Source: Mesorhizobium sp. L-8-3
GTDB lineage: Bacteria > Pseudomonadota > Alphaproteobacteria > Rhizobiales > Rhizobiaceae
Reading direction: 5' to 3'
DNA: 64,000 nt
Assembly: GCF_016756615.1 (NCBI RefSeq)
Contig: NZ_AP023262.1
Span: 4,403,501-4,467,500 of the forward strand
Shown here: positions 9,616 to 18,896 of the stretch, piece by piece
Position numbering within the stretch: the stretch's first letter is position 1
Layout of the letters: each line of letters starts with the position of its first letter
Position numbers and translations under genes: made by a program
The notes under the pieces: generated by a model
The model's database searches: none
What the model saw: the letters and a program-made list of their open reading frames with translations, nothing else
Told to the model about the DNA's origin: nothing

Positions 9616-9890
9616 GGCTTCGCTCCGGCTTCGCGCAGGTCGCGCGCCATCGCGACATTGGAAATCTTGTGCGTCAGCGTGTTGCGGGTGACGGCGAGAT
9701 GGGCCCGGCAGCCGCCCGAGTGCTGCCAGATCTCATGATGCTCGCCGGCCGGGTTGAGCCGGTCGTAGACATAGGCGTTCCATGCGGCCTGATCCGTCGA
9801 TGCCGGATCGGGGCGGGTGCGGTTGCCGTCGCCCTGGTAAGTGAATTCCGAGACGTCGCGCGAGCCGCAATAGGGGCAGCGGATCAGCAT
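9612..9890 (-). CDS. soxD: Sarcosine oxidase delta subunit
   Basis: 92 residues, typical for SoxD. The zinc site is visible: CPYCGSRD near the N-terminus, then His and Cys in the EHHEIWQHSGGCRAH segment. The conserved GDGNRTRP and NTLTHKI blocks are also present. It starts at an ATG (complement of 9888-9890), 50 bases after soxB, and overlaps soxA by ATGA. It is a small structural Zn subunit of the cytoplasmic heterotetrameric sarcosine oxidase. Confidence 0.96.
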   Translation of the reverse strand: MLIRCPYCGSRDVSEFTYQGDGNRTRPDPASTDQAAWNAYVYDRLNPAGEHHEIWQHSGGCRAHLAVTRNTLTHKISNVAMARDLREAGAKP

Positions 9891-9940
9891 GGTTTGCGCT
9901 CCGCGGGAAAGGGGGACGTGGAGAGGATCATTCTCATTGT

Positions 9941-11200
9941 CTAATGCAATCTGGGCGTCGCGCCCTGGCCCTTGTCGTCGATGACGAGGCCGCGATGGAA
10001 ACGGTCCAGCGTGAAGGCCGCATTGATCTCGTGCGGTTCGTCGCGCGCGATCGTCCAGGCGAAGGCGAAGCCTGAGGCGGGCGTTGCCTTGAAGCCGCCA
10101 TAGCACCAGCCGCAATTGAGATACATGCCAGGCAGCGGCCCCGTCGTGATGATCGGCGAGCCGTCCATGGACATGTCGCAGACGCCGCCCCATGAACGCA
10201 GCACCCGCACGCCGGCGAGGCTCGGGAACAGCGCCAGCATCTCGCTCATCACCTCCTCGACAATCGGCAGGTTGCCGCGCTGCGCGTAGGAGTTGTAGCC
10301 GTCGATGTCGCCGCCATAGACGAGGCCGCCCTTGTCGGATTGCGACATGTAGAAATGGCCCATGCCGAAGGTGATGACGGTGTTCAGGAAGGGCTTCAGC
10401 GATTCCGACACGAAGGCCTGGAGCACATGGCTCTCGATCGGCAGCCTTTCGATGCCGGCGAGCCGCATGACATGCCCGGTGCTGCCGGCGACCGCGACCG
10501 CAACCTTCCTCGCCCTGATCTCGCCGCGCGTGGTGGTCACGCCGGTGATGCGGTCGCCGTCGCGCAGGAAGCCGGTCACCTCGCAGTTCTCGACGATGTC
10601 GACGCCGCGCCGGTCGGCGCCGCGCGCATAACCCCATGCCACCGCGTCGTGCCGGGCCGTGCCGGCACGCCGCTGCATGAGGCCTCCCACCACCGGGAAG
10701 CGCGCCGAGGCCGACAGGTCGAGGCCGGGTACCTCCCGCGCGAGCTGGGCGGGGCTCATCAGCTCGGCATCGATGCCGTCATGGCGCATGGCGTTGCCGC
10801 GGCGGGCATAGTCGTCGAGCTGGGCGGGCGAATGGGCGAGGTTGAGCACGCCGCGCTGCGAAAACATCACATTGTAGTTGAGTTCGTGGGACAACGTCTC
10901 CCACTGCTTCATCGAATGCTCGTAGAAGCGGGTGTTGGCGGGCAGGAGGTAGTTGGAGCGCACGGCCGTCGTGTTGCGGCCGACATTGCCCGAGCCGAGA
11001 TAGCCCTTCTCGATGACCGCCACGTCGGTGATGCCGTGTTCTTTGGCGAGATAATAGGCGGTGGACAGGCCGTGTCCGCCGCCGCCGATGACGACGACTT
11101 CATAGGCGGGTTTCGGCTCCGGCTTGCGCCATGCCGGTTTCCAGTCGCGATTGCCGCCAAGAGCGTTCCTGAAGAGCGAAAGGGCCGAATATTCCGCCAT
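9941..11200 (-). CDS. soxB: Sarcosine oxidase beta subunit
   Basis: 419 residues from the ATG giving MAEYSALSLFRNALGG, which matches the usual SoxB N-terminus; a longer frame back to 11236 is not needed. The FAD Rossmann motif VVVIGGGGHGLSTAYYL is at about residues 35-51. The segment RHDAVAWGYARGAD near residue 183 contains the His that in this family carries covalent FMN. The D-amino-acid-oxidase fold continues to the end. It is the first gene of the soxBDAG operon; its promoter must lie in the divergent gap before the MscS gene. It oxidises sarcosine, feeding the methyl group to SoxA. Confidence 0.97.
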   Translation of the reverse strand: MAEYSALSLFRNALGGNRDWKPAWRKPEPKPAYEVVVIGGGGHGLSTAYYLAKEHGITDVAVIEKGYLGSGNVGRNTTAVRSNYLLPANTRFYEHSMKQWETLSHELNYNVMFSQRGVLNLAHSPAQLDDYARRGNAMRHDGIDAELMSPAQLAREVPGLDLSASARFPVVGGLMQRRAGTARHDAVAWGYARGADRRGVDIVENCEVTGFLRDGDRITGVTTTRGEIRARKVAVAVAGSTGHVMRLAGIERLPIESHVLQAFVSESLKPFLNTVITFGMGHFYMSQSDKGGLVYGGDIDGYNSYAQRGNLPIVEEVMSEMLALFPSLAGVRVLRSWGGVCDMSMDGSPIITTGPLPGMYLNCGWCYGGFKATPASGFAFAWTIARDEPHEINAAFTLDRFHRGLVIDDKGQGATPRLH

Positions 11201-11419
11201 TGGCAGTTGTGATCCGTTGCTGATTCCGGCGCACACTATCGGGGCGGCCGACGGACCAAGGCAAGGATTGCGCCACGCCCTTTCGCAGGGCCGACTCCCG
11301 AGGCCGGCGTTGCCGTTGCGCCTTGTCTTCCGGGAGGCGTGGCTTGCCCCTGACTGCGGGCATCTTTATCAAGGGCGCGGATTCAACCGTCACGCAGAGG
11401 GCACAGCCTGCAGAACCCC

Positions 11420-13924
11420 ATGCCGATCCTGTCCTTCCGGCGCTTCGCCGTCCCCCTGATCCTGCTTCTGGCCGTACTTTGGGCCACGCTTGCTGGCGCA
11501 CAGAACGGCAGCGGCCCGGGAAACGGACTGCTCGCCGAGCAGCAGCAGGTCGTCGGCCAACTCGGGGCCAGGATCGACGCGCTCGAAAAGAAGATCGGCG
11601 CCAATTCGCAGGACGACGCGAATCTCGTCGAGATCAGGACCGGGCTCGAGGAGCTGTCGCGCCAATTGCTGGCGAGCGGCGTCGCCTTTCGTCCGCGCCT
11701 CGCTGAGATCAATGCCCGGCTCGAGCAGCTCGGCCCGGCGCCGGCGGAGGGGCAGCCGCCCGAACCGGAGGCGGTCGCGTCGGAGCGAAAGTCACTGGTG
11801 GCGGACAAGGCCGAGATCAACGTGTTGCTGGGCAATGCGGAGAGCATGTCGATCCGCGTTACCGGCCTGATCAACAATATCGCCGAAATCCGCCGGGAGC
11901 TGTTCCAGAGCCTTCTGACCAAACGCTATGACGTCGGCTACGAGTTGCTGGGAGAAGTCGTCGGTGCCGCCTATTCCGAGATGGCCACCTTCTATCGGAC
12001 CGTATCGTCGTGGCTTCGTTTCGTCGTGCAGTTCAAGCTGCAGTCGGTGCTCGCCGCAACCTTCTTCGCCTTGGTGGCTGCTGTGGTGCTGCTGGTCGGC
12101 GGGCGGCGGCTGTTCGGCGATCTCTTCGATGCCGACCCTCTGGTGGAGGAGCCGTCTTATCTCAGCCGCCTGTCCGTGGCCTTCTGGTCGACACTGGTTC
12201 CGACCGCGGCCGTGAGCGTGTTCCTGGCAACGACCTATCTGCTCTATCAGTATTTCGGTGTGTTGCGGCCCGATATCGCCACGATCATGGCCTCGCTTTT
12301 CAGCGTCATCGGGATCGTGTTCTTCGTCCATCGCCTGGGCGATGCGGTGCTATCGCCCAAGCTGCCGAACTGGCGGCTGATCGACGTGGACACCGGGGCG
12401 GCGCGGCTGCTCCATTGGCTGGTCTTCGCCACCGCGCTTTTCACCGGCGTCGACGCATTCCTCAGCCAGGTCTACCAGGTGCTGAGTTCGCCTCTGGCGT
12501 TGACGGTCGGCGAGAGTCTTATCTCGACGGTACTTACCGGCCTGCTGGTCATCTTCATTGGGATGGTGAGGCCTGCTTCCGGCGACGATGGCCGGCCACG
12601 GCGCTGGCATCCGCTGTTGCGTTTCACCCTGTTCCTTCTGGGCGGCGCCACGATCATCGCGGCACTGCTCGGTTATATCGGGCTGGCGCGCTTCATGTCG
12701 GCTCAGATCGTCATCACCGGCGCGGTGCTGGCGACCATGTATCTCGGCTTCCTGTCGTCGCGCGCGATGTCCGACGAAGGCGCCTTCGCCAATACGAAGA
12801 TGGGTCAGCGTCTCGGCGAGGTCTTCAAGCTCGACGAGACCACGCTCGACCAACTCGGGCTCGTCGTCAGCATCGCGGTCAACATCCTCGTGCTCATCAT
12901 CGGCCTGCCACTGATCCTTTTTCTCTGGGGGTTCCAGCCGGGCGACATCACCGCCTGGATCTACAGGTTCGCGACCGAGATCAAGATCGGCTCCTTCTCC
13001 TTTTCGTTGACCGGCATCCTCACCGGCATCATCGTCTTCGTGCTGGGCTATTTCGTTACCCGCTGGTTCCAGGGCTGGCTCGACGGTTCGGTCATGGCAC
13101 GCGGCAAGCTCGATGCCGGCGTCCGCAACTCCATTCGCACCGCCGTCGGCTATGCCGGCGTCGCGCTCGCGGCATTGATCGGCGTTTCGGCCGCCGGCAT
13201 CGACCTTTCCAATCTGGCGCTGGTCGCCGGTGCGCTCTCCCTCGGCATCGGCTTCGGCCTCCAGAACGTCGTCTCCAATTTCGTGTCGGGCCTGATCCTG
13301 CTGGCCGAGCGTCCGTTCAAGGTCGGTGACTGGATCGTGGCGGGCGCCGTCACGGGCACGGTCAAGAAAATCAGCGTTCGCGCCACCGAGATCGAGACGT
13401 TCCAGCGCCAGACCGTCATCCTGCCGAACTCCGAGCTGATCAATGCCGCGGTCGGCAACTGGACGCACAAGAACAAGCTCGGGCGCATCGAAGTCAGGGT
13501 CGGGGTGGCCTACGGTTCCGATCCGAGGAAGGTCCACAGCCTCCTCCTGGAGATAGCTCGCAACCATCCGATGGCGCTCAAGAATCCTGAACCCGCCGTG
13601 GCTTTCGTGAACTTCGGCGAATCCTCGCTCGACTTCGAGGTTCGTGTCTTCCTGTCCGACATCCTCAACGGTGTGAGCGTGCAGAACGATATCCGCTTCG
13701 CGATTGTGGACGCGTTCGAGCGCGAGAGGATCACCATTCCTTATCCTCACCGGGAACTCCTCGTCAGGGCTGCCGCTTCCGAGCAGGCGACCGAGGCCTG
13801 GCCCACCGACGACGACCGGGCGGATGCGGATCTCATGGAGAAGCACCGGGCCGCCGCCGCCAGGGAGGCCGAGAGGGCAGCCCCGAAACGAAAGGGCAGG
13901 GTCCGGAAGCCCGATCCCCATTGA
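11420..13924 (+). CDS. Mechanosensitive ion channel, DUF3772-MscS type
   Basis: 834 residues. A signal peptide (about residues 1-27) precedes a periplasmic coiled-coil region rich in EQQQVVGQL/LEEL repeats (DUF3772, to ~residue 180). Several membrane spans follow (from ~185), then the MscS pore helix and beta domain: LVAGALSLGIGFGLQNVVSNF near residues 600-625 and the following ERPFKVGDW and LPNSELINAAVGNWT. It ends in a charged tail. Such large MscS relatives release solutes on hypo-osmotic shock in the inner membrane. This fits a genome that handles betaines as osmolytes, but no direct operon link exists. It is divergent from soxB. Confidence 0.94.
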   Translation: MPILSFRRFAVPLILLLAVLWATLAGAQNGSGPGNGLLAEQQQVVGQLGARIDALEKKIGANSQDDANLVEIRTGLEELSRQLLASGVAFRPRLAEINARLEQLGPAPAEGQPPEPEAVASERKSLVADKAEINVLLGNAESMSIRVTGLINNIAEIRRELFQSLLTKRYDVGYELLGEVVGAAYSEMATFYRTVSSWLRFVVQFKLQSVLAATFFALVAAVVLLVGGRRLFGDLFDADPLVEEPSYLSRLSVAFWSTLVPTAAVSVFLATTYLLYQYFGVLRPDIATIMASLFSVIGIVFFVHRLGDAVLSPKLPNWRLIDVDTGAARLLHWLVFATALFTGVDAFLSQVYQVLSSPLALTVGESLISTVLTGLLVIFIGMVRPASGDDGRPRRWHPLLRFTLFLLGGATIIAALLGYIGLARFMSAQIVITGAVLATMYLGFLSSRAMSDEGAFANTKMGQRLGEVFKLDETTLDQLGLVVSIAVNILVLIIGLPLILFLWGFQPGDITAWIYRFATEIKIGSFSFSLTGILTGIIVFVLGYFVTRWFQGWLDGSVMARGKLDAGVRNSIRTAVGYAGVALAALIGVSAAGIDLSNLALVAGALSLGIGFGLQNVVSNFVSGLILLAERPFKVGDWIVAGAVTGTVKKISVRATEIETFQRQTVILPNSELINAAVGNWTHKNKLGRIEVRVGVAYGSDPRKVHSLLLEIARNHPMALKNPEPAVAFVNFGESSLDFEVRVFLSDILNGVSVQNDIRFAIVDAFERERITIPYPHRELLVRAAASEQATEAWPTDDDRADADLMEKHRAAAAREAERAAPKRKGRVRKPDPH

Positions 13925-14084
13925 GGCTTCCCGATCGGCGGGGCACGATCCGCCAATTCCGGCGAAACCGCGCCTGAACGGCGCATTCAGTTGCCGTTCA
14001 GGATGGAAGTCCTATAAGGTCCCACGAAAGAAGGCCGAAGGCCCTTCTCAGTGCAACAGAGGCGGTGGTAACACCGGTATCGCA

Positions 14085-14348
14085 ATGAAGAAATACTGTC
14101 TCGCGTTCGCCGCGCTCCTTGCGATGGACGGCCACGGGATGGCTGCGAGCGCAGTCAATCTCGACTCGGAGCCGCGTACCCTGGTCGTCACCGAAGGCGG
14201 CAACAAGACCGAGCTTGCACTGCCTGCCGGTCAGACCGTCGAGTTCTGCCCGAACGGCTGCTTCGTCACCATGCCCAATGGCGACCGCGAAGCGCTGACG
14301 GGGTCGGAGACCATCGAGATCTCCGGCGGGGCTGCCAGGATCAAGTAG
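14085..14348 (+). CDS. Small exported protein, 87 residues
   Basis: The ATG at 14085 opens a signal peptide (KKYCLAFAALLAM...AAS, about 22 residues). A short beta-rich mature part follows, with two Cys (FCPNGCF) and the segment MPNGDREALTGSETIEISGG. The pattern resembles small periplasmic proteins common in Rhizobiales, but no named domain is recognised. It is followed after 24 bases by a strong hairpin terminator. The preceding in-frame stretch back to 13704 overlaps the MscS gene and is shadow. Confidence 0.7.
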   Translation: MKKYCLAFAALLAMDGHGMAASAVNLDSEPRTLVVTEGGNKTELALPAGQTVEFCPNGCFVTMPNGDREALTGSETIEISGGAARIK

Positions 14349-14372
14349 ACGTCCTCTGTGCGAGCATGAAGC

Positions 14373-14399
14373 AAAGGCCGGGTCTCAAACCCGGCCTTT
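14373..14399 (+). terminator. Hairpin terminator after small exported protein
   Basis: Perfect 10-bp arms AAAGGCCGGG and CCCGGCCTTT surround a 7-base loop. The arms themselves provide the A and T flanks of an intrinsic terminator and can work in both directions. Confidence 0.8.
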
Positions 14400-14500
14400 G
14401 TGTATACCCTGCAATCACCGGTTAACCTTCAGGTTGAAAACAGGCTAGAGTGGCTCTGCCGGATGCGGGGGATTAACGGTCGGTAGCGTGCTCGTCCGTT

Positions 14501-15988
14501 ATGGGTCACCCCGCAGACAATGCGGGAGACGGCGGAACGACGGCGATGGACGTGCGATCGGACGGGAATGCGGTGCCTCTGGCCGTCGACCTCGACGGCA
14601 CGCTGATTGCTACCGATCTTCTGTGGGAAGGCCTGTTCCTGCTTATCAGGCGCAATCCGCTTTTTCTGTTCATGGTGCCGGTGTGGATCGCGACCGGCGG
14701 GCCGGCGCGGCTGAAGCTCGAGATTGCCGCCCGTGTCGATATCGACGCTACCGTGCTGCCATATCGGCCTGCGGTGCTCGACCGGCTGCGCAGCGAACGG
14801 GATGCCGGCCGCAGCATCGTGCTCGCCACCGGAACCCCCCGTAAGTTCGCCGACGCCATCGCCGCCCATCTCGGCCTTTTCGATACCGTGATCGCCACCG
14901 AAGGCCGGGAGAACGTCACCGCCGGGCGAAAGCGCGCCGTGCTCACCGCAGCCTATGGCGACGGCGGTTTCGACTATGTCGGCAACAGCCGTCACGACCT
15001 GAAGGTGTTCGATGCCGCGCGCGAGGCGATCGTCGTCGCGCCGGACCGCCAAGCCGCGCGCTGGCAGGCGATGCACCGCTGCGAGCTCCTGGAGACGCCG
15101 AAGCCGACCTTGCGGACCGTCGCAAAAATGCTGCGCGCCCATCAATGGCTCAAGAACAGCCTGATCGCCGTGCCGATGGTGCTGGCGCACGAATATCTGA
15201 ACCTGAACATGCTGTTGGCCTGCCTGCTGGCCTTCGTCTCCTTCAGCGCCTGCGCGTCGGCCGTCTACATCGTCAACGACTTCTTCGACCTGACGTTGGA
15301 TCGCCGCCACGCGACCAAGCGCAGCCGGCCGTTCGCCAGCGGGCTTCTGTCGATGCGGTTCGGGCTCGTTTCCATGGCCGTGCTGCTGGCGGTCGGCTTG
15401 TTCACCGCGGCGTTCCTGCCGCCGTTGTTCTGGGCGGCGCTCGCCGCGTATCTCGTTGGCACGACGGCCTATTCGCTGGCGGTCAAGCGCATGCTGCTGA
15501 TAGACGTGCTCGCGCTGGCTGGCCTCTATACGACGCGCATCCTTGCGGGCGCCGCCGCGACCGGCACCGAAGTGTCGTTCTGGCTGCTCGCCTTCTCGAT
15601 CTTCTTCTTCCTGTCGCTCGCGCTGGTGAAGCGCTACGTCGAGCTGCGTTCGACGCCGTTGCCCGCCAAAGAGCGGATCGCCGGCCGCGGCTACCGCACC
15701 GAGGACCAGGAGATCATCGCGCAGGCGGGGATGGGGGCCGCCTTCTCCTCCGCGCTGGTGCTGGCGCTCTATATCGACAGCGCCGCTGTGCGCGAGCTCT
15801 ACCCGCATCCCTGGATGATCTGGCCGCTGGCCCCGATCGTGCTCTATCTGACCATGCGAGTCTGGATCCTGGCCCGGCGGGACGAAATGCATGACGATCC
15901 CGTCGTCTTCATCATCAGCGACTGGCGAAGCCAACTGGTCGCCGGCATCGGCGCGATCATGCTCGTGGTCGCGAGCAACGTGTCATGA
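14501..15988 (+). CDS. HAD phosphatase-UbiA prenyltransferase fusion (DPPR synthase-like)
   Basis: 495 residues. The N-terminal HAD domain has DLDGT (Asp30, Asp32), ATGTP at 109-113 and GNSRHDLKV at 161-169. The C-terminal UbiA-type membrane domain has the prenyl-diphosphate motif NDFFDLTLD (Asn259-Asp267) followed by RRHATKRSRP, and about eight membrane spans. The UbiA part resembles decaprenyl-phosphate phosphoribosyltransferase (Rv3806c) and the rhizobial NoeC group, which use PRPP. The HAD part could remove the 5-phosphate from the product. An alternative start is Met16 (14546). It overlaps the next gene by ATGA, giving a coupled pathway. Substrate assignment is inference. Confidence 0.85.
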   Translation: MGHPADNAGDGGTTAMDVRSDGNAVPLAVDLDGTLIATDLLWEGLFLLIRRNPLFLFMVPVWIATGGPARLKLEIAARVDIDATVLPYRPAVLDRLRSERDAGRSIVLATGTPRKFADAIAAHLGLFDTVIATEGRENVTAGRKRAVLTAAYGDGGFDYVGNSRHDLKVFDAAREAIVVAPDRQAARWQAMHRCELLETPKPTLRTVAKMLRAHQWLKNSLIAVPMVLAHEYLNLNMLLACLLAFVSFSACASAVYIVNDFFDLTLDRRHATKRSRPFASGLLSMRFGLVSMAVLLAVGLFTAAFLPPLFWAALAAYLVGTTAYSLAVKRMLLIDVLALAGLYTTRILAGAAATGTEVSFWLLAFSIFFFLSLALVKRYVELRSTPLPAKERIAGRGYRTEDQEIIAQAGMGAAFSSALVLALYIDSAAVRELYPHPWMIWPLAPIVLYLTMRVWILARRDEMHDDPVVFIISDWRSQLVAGIGAIMLVVASNVS

Positions 15989-17331
15989 GCGCCTTCCAGA
16001 GCTTCGGCCTGGCGACCCCGCCGGCGCGTGCCGCGATCCTTCCCCGGGAGGCGATCGCCGGCCTGAAGGCGGCAGACATGCGTCGCCGCTCCTTTCTCGC
16101 CTACGGCAACGGGCGCAGCTACGGCGACAGTTGCCAGGCAGATTCCGGAACCGTCGTCGACATGCGCGGCATGAACCGCATGCTGTCCTTCGATCCCGAG
16201 ACCGGGCTTATGGAGGCGGAAGCCGGGGCGCTGCTTTCCGATATCATCGCCGCCGCCGCGCCGCGCGGCTTCTTTCCGGCCGTGGTGCCCGGCACGCAAT
16301 TCGTCACGCTCGGCGGCGCGATCGCCAACGATATCCATGGCAAGAACCACCATCGCCGCGGCAGCTTCGGCAGCCATGTGGAATCGCTGCGGCTGTTGCG
16401 TTCGGATGGGCGCTTGCATGCCTGCTCGGCAACCGAAAACTCCCCGCTCTTCGCCGCCACCATTGGCGGCATGGGACTGACGGGTCTGATCCTGTCTGCC
16501 GTGATCCGTCTCATGCGGGTGCCTTCGCTCGACGTAACCGAGCAGGTGACGCCGTTCCGCGACCTCGGCGAGTATTTCGATCTCGCTCAAGCTGCGGACC
16601 AGGCCAATGAATATGCCGTCGCCTGGGTCGACCAACTCGCGTCGGGCCGTGATGCCGGGCGCGGTCTCATGATGACTGGAAATCACTGCCCGGAAGGAGG
16701 TCGCGCGGCGCCCCTGTCAGCGCCGCGCCTTTCGGTTCCGTTCCGCGTTCCGGTCAATGTGCTCAATCGCCCCTTCCTGTCCGTCTTCAATGCCGCCTAT
16801 CGCTGGAGAAAGGGCGCGTCGGCCGAGCCGCGGCGGAGCGGCTATCGGGCGTTCTTCTTCCCGCTCGACAGCCTCGGCAACTGGAACCGTCTCTACGGGC
16901 CGCGCGGCCTGTTTCAGCACCAGAGCGTGATCCCGTTCGAGGCGGCGCGCGAAGCGATCCCACGGATGCTGGAAGCCGCGCGCACGGCCGGGCGGGGCTC
17001 ATTCCTGACCGTGCTCAAGCGGTTCGGCGACGTGCGCTCGCCCGGGCTGCTTTCGTTTCCGCGGCCGGGCTACACGCTCACGCTCGACTTTCCCAATCAC
17101 GGCGCGTCGACCTTGGCGCTGCTTTCCGAACTCGACCGGATTACCGTCGGCGCGGGTGGGGCGGTCAATCCCTACAAGGATGCACGCATGGCTGCGACGA
17201 CCTTCGCGGCCTCGTTTCCGAACTGGCGGGAGTTGGAGAGGTTGAGAGACCCCGTCTTCCTTTCGGCCTTCTGGGCGCGCACGGCGCTGAGGCTGCCGGC
17301 CGCTCCGGGCGGGGCGGCGGCAGCCGCCTGA
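15985..17331 (+). CDS. FAD-binding oxidase, DprE1-like
   Basis: 448 residues. PCMH-type FAD domain with AYGNGRSYGD near residue 40, and GGAIANDIHGKNHHRRGSFG around 110-130, which closely follows the DprE1 pattern DIHGKNHH. The C-terminal half is an ALO-type cap with TLDFPNHG. DprE1 oxidises the 2'-hydroxyl of decaprenylphospho-ribose, the first half of epimerisation to D-arabinose. Its start overlaps the HAD-UbiA gene by 4 bases, so the two are translated together, as expected for consecutive steps. It could also be another sugar oxidase of the same family. Confidence 0.85.
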   Translation: MSAFQSFGLATPPARAAILPREAIAGLKAADMRRRSFLAYGNGRSYGDSCQADSGTVVDMRGMNRMLSFDPETGLMEAEAGALLSDIIAAAAPRGFFPAVVPGTQFVTLGGAIANDIHGKNHHRRGSFGSHVESLRLLRSDGRLHACSATENSPLFAATIGGMGLTGLILSAVIRLMRVPSLDVTEQVTPFRDLGEYFDLAQAADQANEYAVAWVDQLASGRDAGRGLMMTGNHCPEGGRAAPLSAPRLSVPFRVPVNVLNRPFLSVFNAAYRWRKGASAEPRRSGYRAFFFPLDSLGNWNRLYGPRGLFQHQSVIPFEAAREAIPRMLEAARTAGRGSFLTVLKRFGDVRSPGLLSFPRPGYTLTLDFPNHGASTLALLSELDRITVGAGGAVNPYKDARMAATTFAASFPNWRELERLRDPVFLSAFWARTALRLPAAPGGAAAAA

Positions 17332-17398
17332 GGGCGTTTCGGAAGAAGTTTCAAAGGAAGAACTAACAGACTGAATTTGCTTTTTATTTCGTCTATTC

Positions 17399-17410
17399 AC
17401 GAAATGTTTC
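17399..17410. promoter_or_regulatory. Small palindrome in gap before SMR gene
   Basis: CGAAATGTTTCG is a 5-2-5 inverted repeat inside an AT-richer 115-bp gap between the DprE1-like gene and the SMR-type gene. It could be an operator or part of a promoter for the downstream genes. No match to a known site is claimed. Confidence 0.25.
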
Positions 17411-17446
17411 GACATTGGTGTTAGTACTGGTCAGGACAGGTGACGC

Positions 17447-17878
17447 ATGAAATACATACCCTTCATCCTCTTCACGGTCATGACCAATGCCGCCGCGCAG
17501 CTCATGCTGAAGCAGGGCATGATCACGCTTGGGCCGATTTCCTTCGAGGGCGCCAATCCGGTACTGCGGCTGCTGCAGATCGTATTCAGTCCATGGGTGT
17601 TCGCAGGCCTCCTCACCTTCGTCGTGTCGATGGCTTCGCATCTCTATGTGCTGTCGAAGGTCGAACTCTCCTTCGCCTATCCCTTCCTCAGCCTTGCCTA
17701 TGTGGCGGTGGCCGTCTTCGCCTATTTCGTGTTCAGAGAGGACCTCAACGCCTACCGCATCGCCGGCATTGGCTTCATCTGCGTCGGGACGGTGCTGATC
17801 GCCCAGAGCGGACGCAGCCATGCCGCACCTGAAGCCGATCCCTCCAAGCCGGTCCAGACAAGCGAGATCGTCCAATGA
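17447..17878 (+). CDS. SMR/ArnE-like four-span flippase subunit
   Basis: 143 residues with four hydrophobic segments: PFILFTVMTNAAAQLML, WVFAGLLTFVVSMASHL, the YPFLSLAYVAVAVFAYFVF region and IAGIGFICVGTVLIA. The C-tail is hydrophilic. Topology and the PFLSLAYVAV block match the EamA/SMR superfamily and ArnE/ArnF, which flip undecaprenyl-phosphate-aminoarabinose across the inner membrane. In this cluster it is a natural candidate to flip a polyprenyl-phosphate-pentose. The stop codon overlaps the start of the epimerase gene (ATGA). Confidence 0.82.
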   Translation: MKYIPFILFTVMTNAAAQLMLKQGMITLGPISFEGANPVLRLLQIVFSPWVFAGLLTFVVSMASHLYVLSKVELSFAYPFLSLAYVAVAVFAYFVFREDLNAYRIAGIGFICVGTVLIAQSGRSHAAPEADPSKPVQTSEIVQ

Positions 17879-18882
17879 AACATGTGATCTTCGGCGGCGA
17901 CGGTTTCGTCGGCCGCCATCTCGTGCCTCTGCTTCTCGCCGACGGCGAAGAGGTGATCGTCGCAGACATCGTCAGGAGCGAACTGCCGCACTACCGGCCG
18001 GCGCGTTTCGTCCAATGCGACGTGACCGATCCGGCCTCGGTCGCGGCGGTCGGCATCGGGCCCGACGACATGGTCTACAACCTTTCGGCCAAGATGCTTT
18101 CGCCGATCCAGGTTCGCGCCAAGCGTCACGATTTCTTCTGGCCGGTCAATTTCCACGGCACGGAGAACATCATCCAGGCCATGGACAAGGCCGGCGCCGG
18201 CAAGCTCGTCCACTATACGACCGACATGATCTACGGCCACACTTATGCCTGGCCGCAGACGGAGGATCACCCTGCCGCGCCGCTCGGCGAATACGGACTG
18301 TCCAAGCTCAAGACCGAGGAACTTGCGGCCCAGTGGCGCGAGCGCGGCATGAGCATTTCCCTGTTCCGGCCGCGGCTGATCATCGGTCCCGGACGCCTCG
18401 GCATTTTGGCGAAGCTGTTCAAGCTGATCGACTGGAACCTGCCGGTGCCGATGATCGGCTCGGGTCGCAACCCCTATCAGTTCATCTCGGTGTTCGATTG
18501 CGCCGAGGCGGCACGCCTCGCATGGAAGGCAGGCGTGCCCAACCAGGCCTATAATCTGGGATCGCTCAATCCGCCGCCGGTCCGCAAGCTGCTCGGCGAC
18601 CTCGTCAGGCATGCCGGGTCGAAGTCGGTCCTCCTGCCGACGCCGGCCTGGGCGGTGAAGCGCACGCTCGATCTGCTCGATTTCCTGAACATGCCGATCA
18701 TGGATCCGGAGCAGTATCTGATCGCCGACGAGATGTGTGTGCTCGACGTATCGAAGGCCGAACGCGAGCTCGGCTGGGTGCCGCGCTATCGCGACGAGGA
18801 CATGCTGATCGCCGCCTACAGTGAATACCGCGCCGCCAGGGATGGCCGGGCCTCCTCGGAGAGCCGGGTTGCGGCGGAGTGA
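17875..18882 (+). CDS. NAD-dependent epimerase/dehydratase (extended SDR)
   Basis: 335 residues. The nucleotide-binding motif FGGDGFVG is at residues 6-13, and the catalytic pair is Tyr140 and Lys144 in EYGLSK. The substrate half contains NPYQFISVFDCAEAARL and YNLGS, standard for sugar-nucleotide epimerases. It overlaps the SMR gene by 4 bases and is followed by an aminotransferase 14 bases later. It may perform the NAD(P)H reduction that DprE2 does in mycobacteria, although DprE2 is a shorter classical SDR, or it may act on another sugar. The function in the pathway is uncertain. Confidence 0.88.
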   Translation: MKHVIFGGDGFVGRHLVPLLLADGEEVIVADIVRSELPHYRPARFVQCDVTDPASVAAVGIGPDDMVYNLSAKMLSPIQVRAKRHDFFWPVNFHGTENIIQAMDKAGAGKLVHYTTDMIYGHTYAWPQTEDHPAAPLGEYGLSKLKTEELAAQWRERGMSISLFRPRLIIGPGRLGILAKLFKLIDWNLPVPMIGSGRNPYQFISVFDCAEAARLAWKAGVPNQAYNLGSLNPPPVRKLLGDLVRHAGSKSVLLPTPAWAVKRTLDLLDFLNMPIMDPEQYLIADEMCVLDVSKAERELGWVPRYRDEDMLIAAYSEYRAARDGRASSESRVAAE

Positions 18883-18896
18883 GACAGGAGCGAGTG

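Noticed and set aside
6400-9738. 1112-codon open frame on the plus strand opposite soxA
   Set aside because: It runs antisense through soxA and parts of soxG and soxD, has Arg/Gly/Ala-rich composition without motifs, and is explained by high GC and few stop codons.
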